Source of the DNA: Thiopontia sp964344785
GTDB lineage: Bacteria; Pseudomonadota; Gammaproteobacteria; GCF-002020875
NCBI GenBank assembly: GCA_964344785.1
Contig: CAYFOR010000045.1
Span: 1 to 21,386 of the forward strand
Length of the DNA: 21,386 nucleotides
Direction: 5' to 3'
Below the pieces are notes generated by a model, which ran no database searches, was not told the DNA's origin, and saw nothing but the letters and a program-made list of their open reading frames with translations. Shown here in pieces: positions 1 through 9,100 of this stretch. The first letter of the stretch is position 1. Every line of letters begins with the position of its first letter. Made by a program: the position numbers and the translations under genes.

Positions 1-1253
1 TTCACCCATGCCTCTGAGGCAGTTGGTACTGGCTGAGGATTATGGGTAATCAGGACACCTTTTGCGACATCGCCCACCACCTGACTACTCTCCTGAATCG
101 AGTGCTGCAAACTTTCAAACAGGCTGTCCAACAGCCGGGTAATTTCCCCCACCTCATCCTTCTGATCATTTTCGATGCGCCGGTTGAAGTCCCCTTCATC
201 AACCACCTTTCTGATGGTGTCACTCATGGTGATGATCGGCTCTCTTATCGCCTTACCGATCTGATAGGAGAGCCCAAGAGTGATCACGAGCAGCACAATT
301 ACGATCACAAAAAAGAGGCTGAATTGCCGGGATGCCGCCTTCTGATGATCATTGGCAATGGTCACAACCTGACCCGCGATATAGTCATCCACCTGTTTCA
401 GCTGGTTGATTTTGACTGTAATCGTCTTGAACCAGTGCTCGGCATCAATGCCGAACCCTCCTCTGTCGGCACGCTCGATAGCCGACTCCCTCATTCGTTC
501 AACCTGCTGGACAGAGTCATGCCTCATGGCCTGCTGATAGAACGTCTTCATCTCCTTGGTTGCCAGCGTCTCGAAAACATAGATGAAGTTTCTCTGTGCG
601 GTGACCAGCTCAATGAACTTTTTATACATGCCGGGGGCGAAGTTGTCCTTGCCAAAGGTACCGCTCATCACGGCACGCTCGATTCCCGCCCGTTCCTTGC
701 TCTGAAGATAGTTCACGTAAGCCGTTAACTGGGTAATCAGCTCTGCCTCCGTAATCAGATTGGGCATCTCTGCAATCACTTCCAGCAGTTTCGCATTCAA
801 TCCGGTATACCACCCCGCCACCTCAGGAAACGAGAGTGCCAACTGGTCCACCTGCCCACGAATATGTGAAAGCTGTGCCAGCTCGTTATTGAGCACGCTT
901 ACCTTCTCTTCGAAGGCCTTGCCGAACTTGCTGGTATCAAAAGTCTTCAGCTCGCTCTCAAGCTGCGCTCTCTTCTGATCGGTCTGCATACGCTGATTCG
1001 GTAGAATCTCTGCAAATTTCCTGCCTTCACTGGCAGTAAAGCCTGCACTGGCCCCACGCTCCTTTTGTGTTTCATGAACCAGCGTGCTCAATACCGAGGC
1101 AAGCGATGAGAGCGTGGATACCGCTTCCATCTCTGTCTTCTGTCTGCTGCTCTCCAGCATCAAGGTGATTGAAAAAAAGAGCATCGCCACAAGGGGTATC
1201 GCGACCAGTAAAATGATCTTCGTCTTCAGACGAATGTTGCCTAGAAACTGCAT
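1..1253 (-). CDS. Methyl-accepting chemotaxis protein with NIT sensor domain (3' end outside window)
   Basis: Inner-membrane chemoreceptor, 418 codons visible and open at the window edge, so the signalling domain is missing here. Reading from ATG 1253: a short basic N-terminus, TM1 at about residues 12-32, then a periplasmic helical region. This carries a KERGASAGF motif near residue 70 and a later AQRNFIYVFETLA segment, both typical of the NIT (nitrate/nitrite-sensing) domain. TM2 is at about 306-326 (FFVIVIVLLVITLGL), followed by a HAMP domain with DEGDFNRRI and DEVGEITRLLDSL. NIT domains are known from nitrate/nitrite sensors, but many homologues have unknown ligands, so the ligand is not assigned. 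The start is fixed by an AGGAGG Shine-Dalgarno about 6 nt upstream. An extended -10 candidate lies 93 nt upstream. The gene diverges from the kinase at 1556. A kinase-linked rather than chemotactic receptor is possible because the C-terminus is unseen. Confidence 0.88.
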   Translation of the reverse strand, partial: MQFLGNIRLKTKIILLVAIPLVAMLFFSITLMLESSRQKTEMEAVSTLSSLASVLSTLVHETQKERGASAGFTASEGRKFAEILPNQRMQTDQKRAQLESELKTFDTSKFGKAFEEKVSVLNNELAQLSHIRGQVDQLALSFPEVAGWYTGLNAKLLEVIAEMPNLITEAELITQLTAYVNYLQSKERAGIERAVMSGTFGKDNFAPGMYKKFIELVTAQRNFIYVFETLATKEMKTFYQQAMRHDSVQQVERMRESAIERADRGGFGIDAEHWFKTITVKINQLKQVDDYIAGQVVTIANDHQKAASRQFSLFFVIVIVLLVITLGLSYQIGKAIREPIITMSDTIRKVVDEGDFNRRIENDQKDEVGEITRLLDSLFESLQHSIQESSQVVGDVAKGVLITHNPQPVPTASEAWV

Positions 1254-1345
1254 CTTTCTCCTCCTGAAAGAAATGATTTCAAACTTCTATTTTGTACGGA
1301 GGATAATAACGATAACCACTTCAACAGTAAGTCTTTTAATGATCA

Positions 1346-1354
1346 ATTATATCA
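1346..1354 (-). promoter_or_regulatory. Extended -10 promoter candidate for the chemoreceptor gene
   Basis: On the minus strand the sequence reads TGATATAAT, a perfect -10 hexamer with the TGn extension. It lies in an AT-rich stretch about 93 nt before the chemoreceptor start. The hexamer 17 nt upstream (AAAAAT) is a poor -35, as is common for extended -10 promoters. The call rests on the motif alone. The rest of the 302-nt divergent gap (1254-1555) shows no further clear gene or site apart from the hairpin at 1524-1541. Confidence 0.35.
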
Positions 1355-1523
1355 ATCTACTATATGACATTTTTGTAATAGTAATTTCACATATAAACAG
1401 GTTCCTATACTATGTATTGTGCCATTTCGGTCATACCATGGAGACCGCAGTCAGCTAGCGTTTGACTCCACTTCACAGCATGACAACAATACGTACTTAC
1501 CGCAGTAGATGACCAGAACAACC

Positions 1524-1541
1524 CTGCTCCAGACTGAGCAG
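1524..1541 (+). promoter_or_regulatory. Short leader hairpin upstream of the kinase gene
   Basis: CTGCTC-CAGACT-GAGCAG forms a perfect 6-bp stem with a 6-nt loop. It ends 14 nt before the ATG at 1556, so it would sit in the 5' leader next to a weak ribosome-binding region. It could influence initiation. No T-tract follows, so it is not a terminator. Confidence 0.25.
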
Positions 1542-1555
1542 AATGAGCCCCTTTT

Positions 1556-2983
1556 ATGAGTGACAACCAGAACCCGTTGCCTACCATTCTGGTAGTGGAT
1601 GACCAACCCAACAATCTGAGGGTGGTTGGCGATATATTGACGATTGAGGGGGACTATCACGTCAACGTTGCACGAGATGGCAAGACGGCTCTCCAGCAAG
1701 TAGAGACCGTCAAGCCCGACCTGATTCTTCTGGATGTCATGATGCCCGGAATGGATGGTTATGAAGTCTGCCGACGGCTGAAGGAGAACCCCCGATACAG
1801 GGATATTCCCGTTCTCTTCATGACTGCGGTACACGAAACGGAAAACCAGTTGAGAGGGTTTGAGCTGGGTGGTGCCGACTACCTGACCAAACCGCTTGAA
1901 CCTGTCATTCTGCTGGCAAGAGTGAAGGCCCACCTGCAGAACTATCTTCACCTCAGGAGAGAGGTTACCGAAAAACAGAATCTCGAGAAAATTATTGAGG
2001 AGCGGACACAGGAGCTGGTTGAGATCAATAGGGAGCTATCTGAGGTCAACCAGTCAAAGGATGACTTCATGGCAACCGTCAGCCACGAATTGAGAACACC
2101 GCTCACATCAATCATCGGGCACAGCGAATATCTGCTGGAGCAGCGTCAATCCGATACAGACCGCACTTCACTTGAGGTGATTGAGCGGGCATCCAAGGCC
2201 CTGCTGATTCTGATCAATGACATTCTGGACATGTCGAAGATTGCCTCCGGGAAATTTTCAATCGATGAGTACCCTTTTGATCTCAATGCACTCCTGACCA
2301 ACATCAGAAAGATACTGCTGATCCGTGCACAGGATGCAGGGCTCGGCTTTGAATTCAAACAACAGGTGAGAGAGCAATACAGACTGCTGGGCGATGCAAA
2401 CCGCATCAGCCAGGTTCTGATCAACCTGCTCACCAATGCGATCAAGTTCACACACGCAGGCCATGTCTCACTGAACTGCTGGAATGACGACAAGCAGCTC
2501 TACCTTGAAGTCAAGGACACCGGAATCGGCATGTCACCGGAGACACTGGAGCGGATTTTCTCCCGCTTTGAACAGGCGGACGGAACCATCTCGAGGCAGT
2601 TTGGTGGAACCGGGTTAGGACTCTTTATCTCTCTCAACCTTGCCCAGTTGATGGGCGGCAGGATTGATGTCTCCAGTGAAGAGGGAGTTGGATCAACCTT
2701 TACATTCACACTACCCTACCGGCAAAGTGACTCCCCAGTTTCAGTCGACAATGAAAACAGCACCTCTCCCGAAGCTGCCCTCAATATCTTCAAGGGACGT
2801 GTACTGGTTGCGGAAGATACGCTGGAGTTACAGCTACTGGAACGCAGAATACTCGAAAAACTGGGACTCAACGTCACCATCGCCAACGATGGCGTCGAAG
2901 CGATCGCACTGGCGGAACCCAACACGTTTGACCTGATCTTCATGGATGCAGATGCCACGCAAGGATGGCATTACCGCAACTAG
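1556..2983 (+). CDS. Soluble response regulator/hybrid histidine kinase, N-terminal part (frame broken at second receiver)
   Basis: Cytoplasmic signalling kinase with no membrane segment. It has a receiver domain at residues 8-125 (acidic DD14-15, phospho-Asp D60 in LLDVMMPGMDG, K112) and a coiled-coil linker at about 130-168. HisKA has its H-box ATVSHELRTPL at H177. HATPase_c has the N-box around N294, the G1 box DTGIGM at 321-326 and GGTGLGL at 350-356. A second receiver starts at about 414. The frame is lost immediately after D464 of that receiver and stops 11 codons later. The missing half continues in another frame at 2946-3590. A receiver at the N-terminus suggests control by an upstream phosphodonor. 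The start is the first good ATG, with no strong Shine-Dalgarno. It diverges from the chemoreceptor gene, so a shared role is possible. Confidence 0.85.
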   Translation: MSDNQNPLPTILVVDDQPNNLRVVGDILTIEGDYHVNVARDGKTALQQVETVKPDLILLDVMMPGMDGYEVCRRLKENPRYRDIPVLFMTAVHETENQLRGFELGGADYLTKPLEPVILLARVKAHLQNYLHLRREVTEKQNLEKIIEERTQELVEINRELSEVNQSKDDFMATVSHELRTPLTSIIGHSEYLLEQRQSDTDRTSLEVIERASKALLILINDILDMSKIASGKFSIDEYPFDLNALLTNIRKILLIRAQDAGLGFEFKQQVREQYRLLGDANRISQVLINLLTNAIKFTHAGHVSLNCWNDDKQLYLEVKDTGIGMSPETLERIFSRFEQADGTISRQFGGTGLGLFISLNLAQLMGGRIDVSSEEGVGSTFTFTLPYRQSDSPVSVDNENSTSPEAALNIFKGRVLVAEDTLELQLLERRILEKLGLNVTIANDGVEAIALAEPNTFDLIFMDADATQGWHYRN

Positions 2984-3590
2984 AGAGTTGAAAGAGCGGG
3001 GCTGCACCACGCCCATCGTTGCATTGACCGCCAATGTGATGCGAAAGCACCGGGTTGAATTCCACGAAGCGGGATGCGATGGCTTTCTGAGCAAACCGAT
3101 TGATCAGAACAGTCTCATTCGTATGTTGAGACACTACTTGCCGCTGGTCGACCAGATTCCGGAGAGTACTGCAGGTCTCCCCATCGATATTCAGGCCCAA
3201 CGCAGACACCTGAGAAGAAAAGAAGATAGAGGGTTGCCTGTCGACAGAAGACTGGATTCCGAGCAGGAGGAGTGTCCAGATGATCAACAAGGTTGGGTGG
3301 AAGAGCCGCAACCCCAGGCAGCGGAAGAGGTGGATGAGGAGTTGATGGATATCTTCCGGGAAAGTGTAAGTTGCTACAGACAAGCACTACAATCGGCGCT
3401 GGACAGTCAAGACTGGATACAGATCAAGGAGACAGCCCATCCCATCAAGGGGAGCGGCACCTCCTTCGGCTTCCCCGCCTTAACGGACAAGGCCAGACTG
3501 GTCTGCAACGCATACGATACCGAACGCTTCGATCAACTGCCTGTCCTGACTGCAGACCTGATTGAGGGGCTTGAGAGTGTGCTGAGCTAG
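2946..3590 (+). pseudogene. Out-of-frame C-terminal part of the hybrid kinase: second half of receiver plus HPt
   Basis: This reading frame continues the preceding kinase. It opens with MQMPRKDG, exactly what should follow the phospho-Asp of the second receiver. It then gives TPIVALTANVM and the conserved Lys in FLSKPID, followed by a low-complexity Gln/Glu/Asp-rich linker. It ends in an HPt domain with the phospho-acceptor His in ETAHPIKGSGTSFG. Its apparent first ATG overlaps the GAT codon of D464, so this is not an independent gene start. Re-reading two bases (or restoring two lost bases) would give one protein of about 678 residues. Without repair, the kinase lacks a working second receiver and its HPt output. 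It ends 18 nt from the convergent ada stop. Confidence 0.8.
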
Positions 3591-3608
3591 CACTCTGACA
3601 AGGTAGGC

Positions 3609-4694
3609 TTACTCAGCTTTCAGACGCTCACGCTCAAGCAGTAAACGCTTGCGCTCAACGCCCCATTTGTAGCCAGCCAACTCCCCCGACTCTCTGATCA
3701 CACGATGGCACGGTACCAGTACCGCCACGCTGTTGGCTCCAATCGCATTGGCAACCGATCGTGCCGCCCTGGGTTTCCCAAGTGAACAGGCCAGTTGTGT
3801 ATAGCTGATGGTCTCACCCATCGGGATTTCAGTCAGTGCATTCCACACCCTTTCCTGAAAGGCGGTACCACGAAGATCCAGTGGTATCGATCTCTCCACA
3901 CGCTCCCCATGAGGGGCCTCAATCCTGGCAATAATCGATACAATCCACGCCTCCAGATCACGCTCGGCAGATTGCAGCCTTGCCTCTGGAAAATGGTGTT
4001 CAAGCAGCTCCAGCATCTCCTCCGGCTCAACAAATTGAACCAGACAGACACCCTGTTCTGTAGCAGCCACTACCAGATGGCCCAGATTGCTCTTCGCACC
4101 GGCATAGCGAATGGTCTCACCCACACCTCCCTGAAGATACCGGGAGGGCTTCATGCCAGGCGTTGCTCTGTCTGCATAGGCTCGCGACACACTACCATAC
4201 CCTGCATCATGGATCGCACGCGTCACGGACTCTGCCTTGACCAATTCATCACGCAACCGTTGTTTGCGTACCGCTATTGCATACTGCTTCGGAGAAAGAC
4301 CCACCTGAGCCTTGAACAGGCGTTGGAAGTGCGCCGGACTGAGATCCGCCTGGCGAGCCAACGTAGCAAGATCCGGCTCTTTCTCTGCGGATTGAAGTTG
4401 GTTGCAGGCCTGAATGATCGCTTCGGCATGAGGGGGTTGCACAGCCTGATTGGGCTTGCAACGCTTGCATGCCCTGTACCCGGCCTGCTCTGCAGCATCT
4501 GCACTATCAAAGAAAGAGACATTTTCACGCCTCGCCCTGCGAGAGGAACAACTGGGCCTGCAGTAGATGCCGGTGGTCAATACAGCAAAAAAGAAGGTGC
4601 CGTCATATGCCTGATCACGCTCGCAAACCGCACGCCAGCAACGATCATCGTCCGGCATCTTCTCTGATGCATCTTCATTAATACAGTGGTTCAT
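3609..4694 (-). CDS. ada: Ada: bifunctional DNA alkylation repair protein and transcriptional activator
   Basis: Suicide repair protein of the adaptive response to alkylation damage, 361 aa (E. coli Ada is 354). The N-terminal zinc domain contains the four-Cys set C45, C49, C76 and C79 (GIYCRPSC and RACKRCKP), where the first Cys accepts methyl groups from phosphotriesters. An AraC-type helix-turn-helix region follows at about residues 90-185 (LSPAHFQRLFKAQVGLSPKQ). The C-terminal methyltransferase domain holds the active site PCHRVI, with C329 accepting methyl from O6-methylguanine. All key residues are present. The ATG at 4694 overlaps the upstream stop as TGATG, and a GTG one codon earlier is also possible. 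It is the second gene of a two-gene unit with the EamA transporter, so it is probably translationally coupled. No separate promoter was seen. Confidence 0.96.
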   Translation of the reverse strand: MNHCINEDASEKMPDDDRCWRAVCERDQAYDGTFFFAVLTTGIYCRPSCSSRRARRENVSFFDSADAAEQAGYRACKRCKPNQAVQPPHAEAIIQACNQLQSAEKEPDLATLARQADLSPAHFQRLFKAQVGLSPKQYAIAVRKQRLRDELVKAESVTRAIHDAGYGSVSRAYADRATPGMKPSRYLQGGVGETIRYAGAKSNLGHLVVAATEQGVCLVQFVEPEEMLELLEHHFPEARLQSAERDLEAWIVSIIARIEAPHGERVERSIPLDLRGTAFQERVWNALTEIPMGETISYTQLACSLGKPRAARSVANAIGANSVAVLVPCHRVIRESGELAGYKWGVERKRLLLERERLKAE

Positions 4695-5638
4695 CACGCC
4701 TCTTCCACAGGCCTGCGCCGATTGAATATAGACCCTATCCGCCCATCAATAATCACCAACCCCATGCCAATCAACAACATCCCCAACAGGTGCCTCTGCA
4801 GCAGCACTTCATCCAGAAACCCGATACCCAACAAAATCGCACTGACAGGAATAAGGAAGGTAACCAGTAGCAGGTTGGTTGCTCCGACACGCTCCAATAT
4901 TCGAAAGTAGATGATATAGGCCAAGGCGGTCGACAACAGCGCCAGCCCCAGCAATGCCCCCCAGACCGAGAGGTTTGGCATCGGCAGCTTCCAGGGCTGA
5001 TCGATCATGATCACCAGAGGGGTCAGCATCACACTGGAGCTGATAATTTGTCCTGTGGCAGTCGCTATCGGGGAGACACCCAGGGTTCTGAAACGGCGCC
5101 CATAGACCCCCGCAAAGGCATAGGAGAGTGCCGCACCAAGAATCGCAATGGAGGCCAGAACATTCACACTCAGCCCACTGGCAACATCCCCGCCGATCAT
5201 GATCACCACCCCTGTAAAACCAGCCCCTACTCCCAACAGACTTGTCGGAGCGATCTTCTCATCTACCGTCAACCGATGTGCAACAAACACCGTAAACAGT
5301 GGTGTGGTTGCATTGAGAATGGCGGCCACTCCCGAAGCCACATGCAACTGTCCCCATACAATCAGGCTGAACGGCAGCACATTGTTCAATACCCCCATGC
5401 TGCAGAATGCCGTCCAGATACGCCGATCTGCAGGCAGCCTCAGACCCATAACCCGCATCACAACCAAAAGTGCAACTGCCGCCAACAATACCCGACCAGC
5501 AACCACGCTGAAAGTGGGCAGCTCACGAATCGCCACGCTGTTGAAGAAAAATGAACCGCCCCACAATACAGAAAGCGCGACCAGCAGCATCCACTCCAAC
5601 GGTGACATTGACTGGCGAATGGCTGGCTTTGCCGACAT
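4694..5638 (-). CDS. EamA/DMT-family inner-membrane transporter
   Basis: Predicted ten-helix drug/metabolite transporter, 314 aa, the usual length. Two EamA repeats lie at about residues 15-150 and 165-300. The first contains the typical LWGGSFFFNSVAIRELP and a middle LNATTPLFTVFVAHRL segment. The second contains the matching GRRFRTLGV and LERVGATNLLLVTFLIPVSAILLG region. Substrate cannot be read from sequence; family members export amino acids, metabolites or drugs. The ATG at 5638 follows GAGGAAGG at good spacing. Its stop overlaps the ada start, so the two genes are one transcription unit. An export role linked to alkylation stress is conceivable but is inference only. Confidence 0.9.
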   Translation of the reverse strand: MSAKPAIRQSMSPLEWMLLVALSVLWGGSFFFNSVAIRELPTFSVVAGRVLLAAVALLVVMRVMGLRLPADRRIWTAFCSMGVLNNVLPFSLIVWGQLHVASGVAAILNATTPLFTVFVAHRLTVDEKIAPTSLLGVGAGFTGVVIMIGGDVASGLSVNVLASIAILGAALSYAFAGVYGRRFRTLGVSPIATATGQIISSSVMLTPLVIMIDQPWKLPMPNLSVWGALLGLALLSTALAYIIYFRILERVGATNLLLVTFLIPVSAILLGIGFLDEVLLQRHLLGMLLIGMGLVIIDGRIGSIFNRRRPVEEA

Positions 5639-5662
5639 GAACCTTCCTCTTCTGGATATCCT

Positions 5663-5808
5663 TTAACGAGAGAGACTCTCAACCTTGAACCACTCTTCAC
5701 TACATGCATTGTGGCACTGAAAAGTACCTACAACATCCCGTTTCTTGCGATGCAATTCAAAAGAGTGAAGTACTATGGGATCGTTCTCCCTGATCAACTC
5801 ATGGCATA
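5663..5808 (-). pseudogene. Unrecognised 3' gene fragment with Cys/His pattern, cut by IS-derived sequence
   Basis: On the minus strand an open frame encodes about 48 residues before a TAA. It begins CHELIRENDP and ends CHNACSEEWFKVESLSR. The composition is that of a real soluble protein. Two Cys/His clusters (CH near the start, CHNAC near the end) suggest a small zinc-binding domain. Further 5' the same frame runs antisense through the IS256-family transposase remnant, so the natural start appears to have been lost at the junction near 5808. It lies 25 nt upstream of EamA in the same direction and may once have led that operon. I do not recognise the family. Confidence 0.3.
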
Positions 5809-5809
5809 G

Positions 5810-6037
5810 GAATGGGAAAACCTCTCGGTCTATTTTTGCTACCCGCAGGAGGTACGTTGGATGATCTATACCACCAACATCATTGAGACAGTCCACCGCC
5901 AGTTCAGGAAATTGACCAAGACCAAAGGGGACCTCCCCAGCCAGAACAGCCTGCTGAAGCTACTCTACCTGAGCATTCACAATACCGGAAAAAAATGGTC
6001 GATGCCGACTCAGAACTGGGGCTTGGCCTTTATATAG
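5810..6037 (+). pseudogene. IS256-family transposase, C-terminal remnant
   Basis: About 75 codons in one frame, preceded in frame by a stop at 5807-5809 and ended by TAG at 6035-6037. They match the C-terminus of IS256/Mutator-type transposases. Diagnostic pieces are WENLSVYF, YPQEVRWMIYTTNIIET, RKLTKTKGDLPSQ, KLLYLSIHN and KKWSMPTQNWG. The YTTNxxE segment holds the Glu usually assigned to the DDE active site. The family's proteins are about 400 residues, so four fifths are missing and the element cannot transpose by itself. The identification rests on recognised family motifs. Confidence 0.85.
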
Positions 6038-6072
6038 TGTAGAGGGTGTGACACAGAATTCTGAACGCCCTC
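5810..6072 (+). mobile_element. Right-hand remnant of an IS256-family insertion sequence
   Basis: The transposase tail is followed by a short non-coding segment ending in GTGTGACACAGAATTC and TGAACGCCCTC (6046-6072). Read inwards from its outer edge this is GAGGGCGTTCAGAATTCTG, in the style of IS256-family terminal inverted repeats. The outer edge is 23 nt from the stop of the exoprotein gene. The left end and target duplication are gone or unrecognisable. The exact outer boundary is inferred. Confidence 0.65.
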
Positions 6073-6075
6073 AAT

Positions 6076-6104
6076 TGAGAAGTTAAGCTGTATTCTCACT
6101 TAAC
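6076..6104. repeat. Interleaved inverted repeats over the exoprotein stop codon
   Basis: Two perfect 6-bp inverted repeats are interleaved: TGAGAA (6076-6081) pairs with TTCTCA (6093-6098), and GTTAAG (6082-6087) with CTTAAC (6099-6104). The order A-B-loop-A'-B' is that of an H-type pseudoknot in RNA rather than a nested hairpin. The exoprotein TGA stop (6096-6098, minus strand) lies inside. No T-tract follows, so this is not a standard intrinsic terminator. Confidence 0.45.
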
Positions 6105-9100
6105 CTCAATCATGACTTCTACCATTGCCTCATCACCCGATTGGTCATATGCAAGAACCTCAACCTCTATATTTGAGGAGTGGTTCATTGGTATCTCACC
6201 AGAAATTTGCATTTTTCCTTGATCAAAACTCATCCAGGATTCCAATGGTGAACCATCTTTCATTTTTGCATCTATGGTCAACTCGGCATTGGGGTCACTA
6301 TGAATAAAAGTGTCTTCTGGAATCTGATAAACAAATCTGGTCCCACGTTTTGATTTGAACAACGGAGGCTCTTTGGTTTGAATCACATCATCCACCCCAG
6401 CACCACCATCATCTATCGAAGTCAATGGAATATCAGTTTCACCATATTCAATTTTTGCCTTGGACAAGATTAATTGTCGGCCTTTGCTCCCACCAACCTC
6501 ATCGATGGATCCAGAGGGGAGATCAGACTTCGATACAGATCGTAAAGCAGCCTCTACTCGACCAAACTGAATCGCTTTCTCCTTGGTCTTGCCACCCTCA
6601 TCTCCATTATCAGTGCGACTCCCATTATTGAGCACATCATCACTGCGTTTATCCGGCAACCCTAGTTTGGCAGCCTGAACCAATTTCTCTGTTGGTTGCT
6701 GATTGTCCAGCATACCTGAGAGGGTACTGTCGTTTTCATCTGATCCACCGGCTCCAGCCTCTTGAGCTCCATTGTTAGTCGTTGGCTCTGACGGTTCTTC
6801 CACACGAGCGATCCGGGTGGGTTCTTCTTCCTTGGTTATGCTACCACCCTCATCCTCTAAATCTGTACGCTCTTTGGTTGGGCGCTTGCCATTGTTTTCA
6901 TTTGGCGTGTTGTCGTTCAACTTTTCTGGCTGCTCTGTCTTGGCTATCTGAGTCGGTTCTTCTGTTGGCTCCTGCTTGCCACCTTCATCCTGAGACACCT
7001 TGGTGCCCTTCGTTCCTCGATCACCACCGGCATTGCCTACATCCTTGTCGTTGCCCTGGTTGCCCAACACGCCTGAAATGGTATTGTTATTCTCATCCGA
7101 TCCACCGGCTCCGGCCTCCTTGCTACCATTGTTTGCAGTAGATACGGATGGTGTTTCTGCGGCGGCGATCTGTATCGGTTGATCCGCAGCACTATCGCCA
7201 CTCTGACGACTATTCAACGTAGGTGATGGCTGCTCATTCCCTGCTGGTACAACATTCTCGAAACTGGGCTCAGCAATCACAACGGTTCCCGCCTCAAGAC
7301 CTCCCAGAGTCGAGTTTGAATTGAAAGCAGCTTGGTCGCCACCTGTCACATTGCCCTTTTTCGAGGTTTCCTGATCAGCCTCCTTATCCGCATCAAATGA
7401 TTGTTTGCCGGATTTTATCGAGCCAGCTCTACTGCCATCGGCATTCACCTGACTGGCAGCCGGACTCTCATTTGGTATCTGATCACTGGCAGCAGTCGTA
7501 GCCGCTTCCAGAACAGTCAATGTATAGCTCCCTGAACCACTCTGGTAATTGTTGTCAGAGGCTGATGATGCCGAAATGGTTACCTGCCCCGGAGCAACGA
7601 TAGTGACTGTTCCAGTTGATGCGTCGACTGTCGCAACACCGGTATTGGATGATGAGTAGGTAACGGATGAGGGCCCACTGGTAACCGACGCAGTCTGAGT
7701 AAATGAAGAGTCGCCATCCACTTTGTCGAGGTTGCCTGCAAATTGAATAACGGGCGTCGCCTTGCTAATCACAAGATCACCATCGACATAGCTGATATTG
7801 TAGTTGCTGGAAGAGAAGGTTCCTCCAGTCGCACCACTCGGGCGAATGTCCCCACTATAAGTATTGGCAGAAGCCGTTGTGCTTGCATCATAGTTGCCAA
7901 GGCTGGCCAATGTTACTGAACCGACTGTCTCTCCATTGGCCAACCCGGATGTAGTAAAGCTGGATGTTCCCAGATTCAGCGTATTTCCATAGATCTTGCT
8001 CTGATTACTTGCCGTAATGGTCAAGGTACCTTTGGAAATTGACAATGACCCATCTGCGTAGGTGATATTGTAGTTACTGGATGAGCCACTGCTGAATGTC
8101 TGGTTGCTCGGTGTTAAAGAGAAGCTGCTGCCTACTGTACTACTTGATGCTGCAGATGAGCTCACGGTTGCCGTACTCAGAGCATCACTTCCAACCAGTG
8201 ACCCACTACTCAATGTGACTGAACCAGAGGTTGGGTTATCTGCACCATATCCACGGCTCTGATTATCGGCTGTGACGGTAATCGGCCTTGTCGTAATCGA
8301 TAACGTGCCATTGGCATAAGTGATGTTGTAGTTGCTCGAGGAGCCACTACTGAAGGTTTGTGAACTTGGAGTGAGAGAAGACGACCCAACCGAAGTGGTT
8401 GTAGTTGCCGACGATGAAACGGTTGCCGTACTCAGCGCATCACTTCCAACCAGGCTACCACTGGTCAGGGTCACTGAACCCGTTGTTGGATTGGAGTCAC
8501 CATACACCCGGCTCTGGTCGGCTGCCGTCACCGTAATTGCGCGTGTGTTGATCGTCAAGGAGTTGCTGCTGTAACTCACATCATAATCCGATGCAGATCC
8601 TGAGGCATAGGAGAGTGACAACACATTCGCCGTACTGTAGCTGTAGCTCCCGACAGAACTGGAAGTACCAACAGCACTTCCCCAGTCAACGCTACTTAAA
8701 CAGCCACTGCAACCACTCACACTCCAGAGACCTGTCAGGCTCGTATTGGAGTCACCATACGTTCGCGATAAATCCCCTAACGTCAGGGTAATCGCAGTGG
8801 TAAGCGTGACCCCAGCAGGAAGATTACCTCTCAGTATTGCATAATCGCTGTTAACACTGGATTTTGTTGCCCAAATATCGGAAAAATCCCAGTTTGTGAA
8901 ACTGGATTGATCGGTAGCTTGCGCGGTTGTCAGCCCCGTGCTTCCTGATGGAGTCGTGTCATCCGTGCTGTTTGTTGTGTCTCGTCCTATTGCTGCACTT
9001 TTTCCAGTGGTCTGTGTATCCCAGTAGTTATCTGTCAACGTCAAGTGACTTGTTGGTGTATATCCAACGATTCCGCCCGAATTCTGGGTTGCCGTTACTG

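Noticed and set aside
1..730. 228-codon plus-strand frame at the left edge
   Set aside because: Antisense to the chemoreceptor, which shows NIT, TM and HAMP features in the minus frame.
3795..4667. 290-codon open frame on the plus strand
   Set aside because: Entirely antisense to ada, whose motifs are complete; the translated product has no recognisable domain or credible start context.
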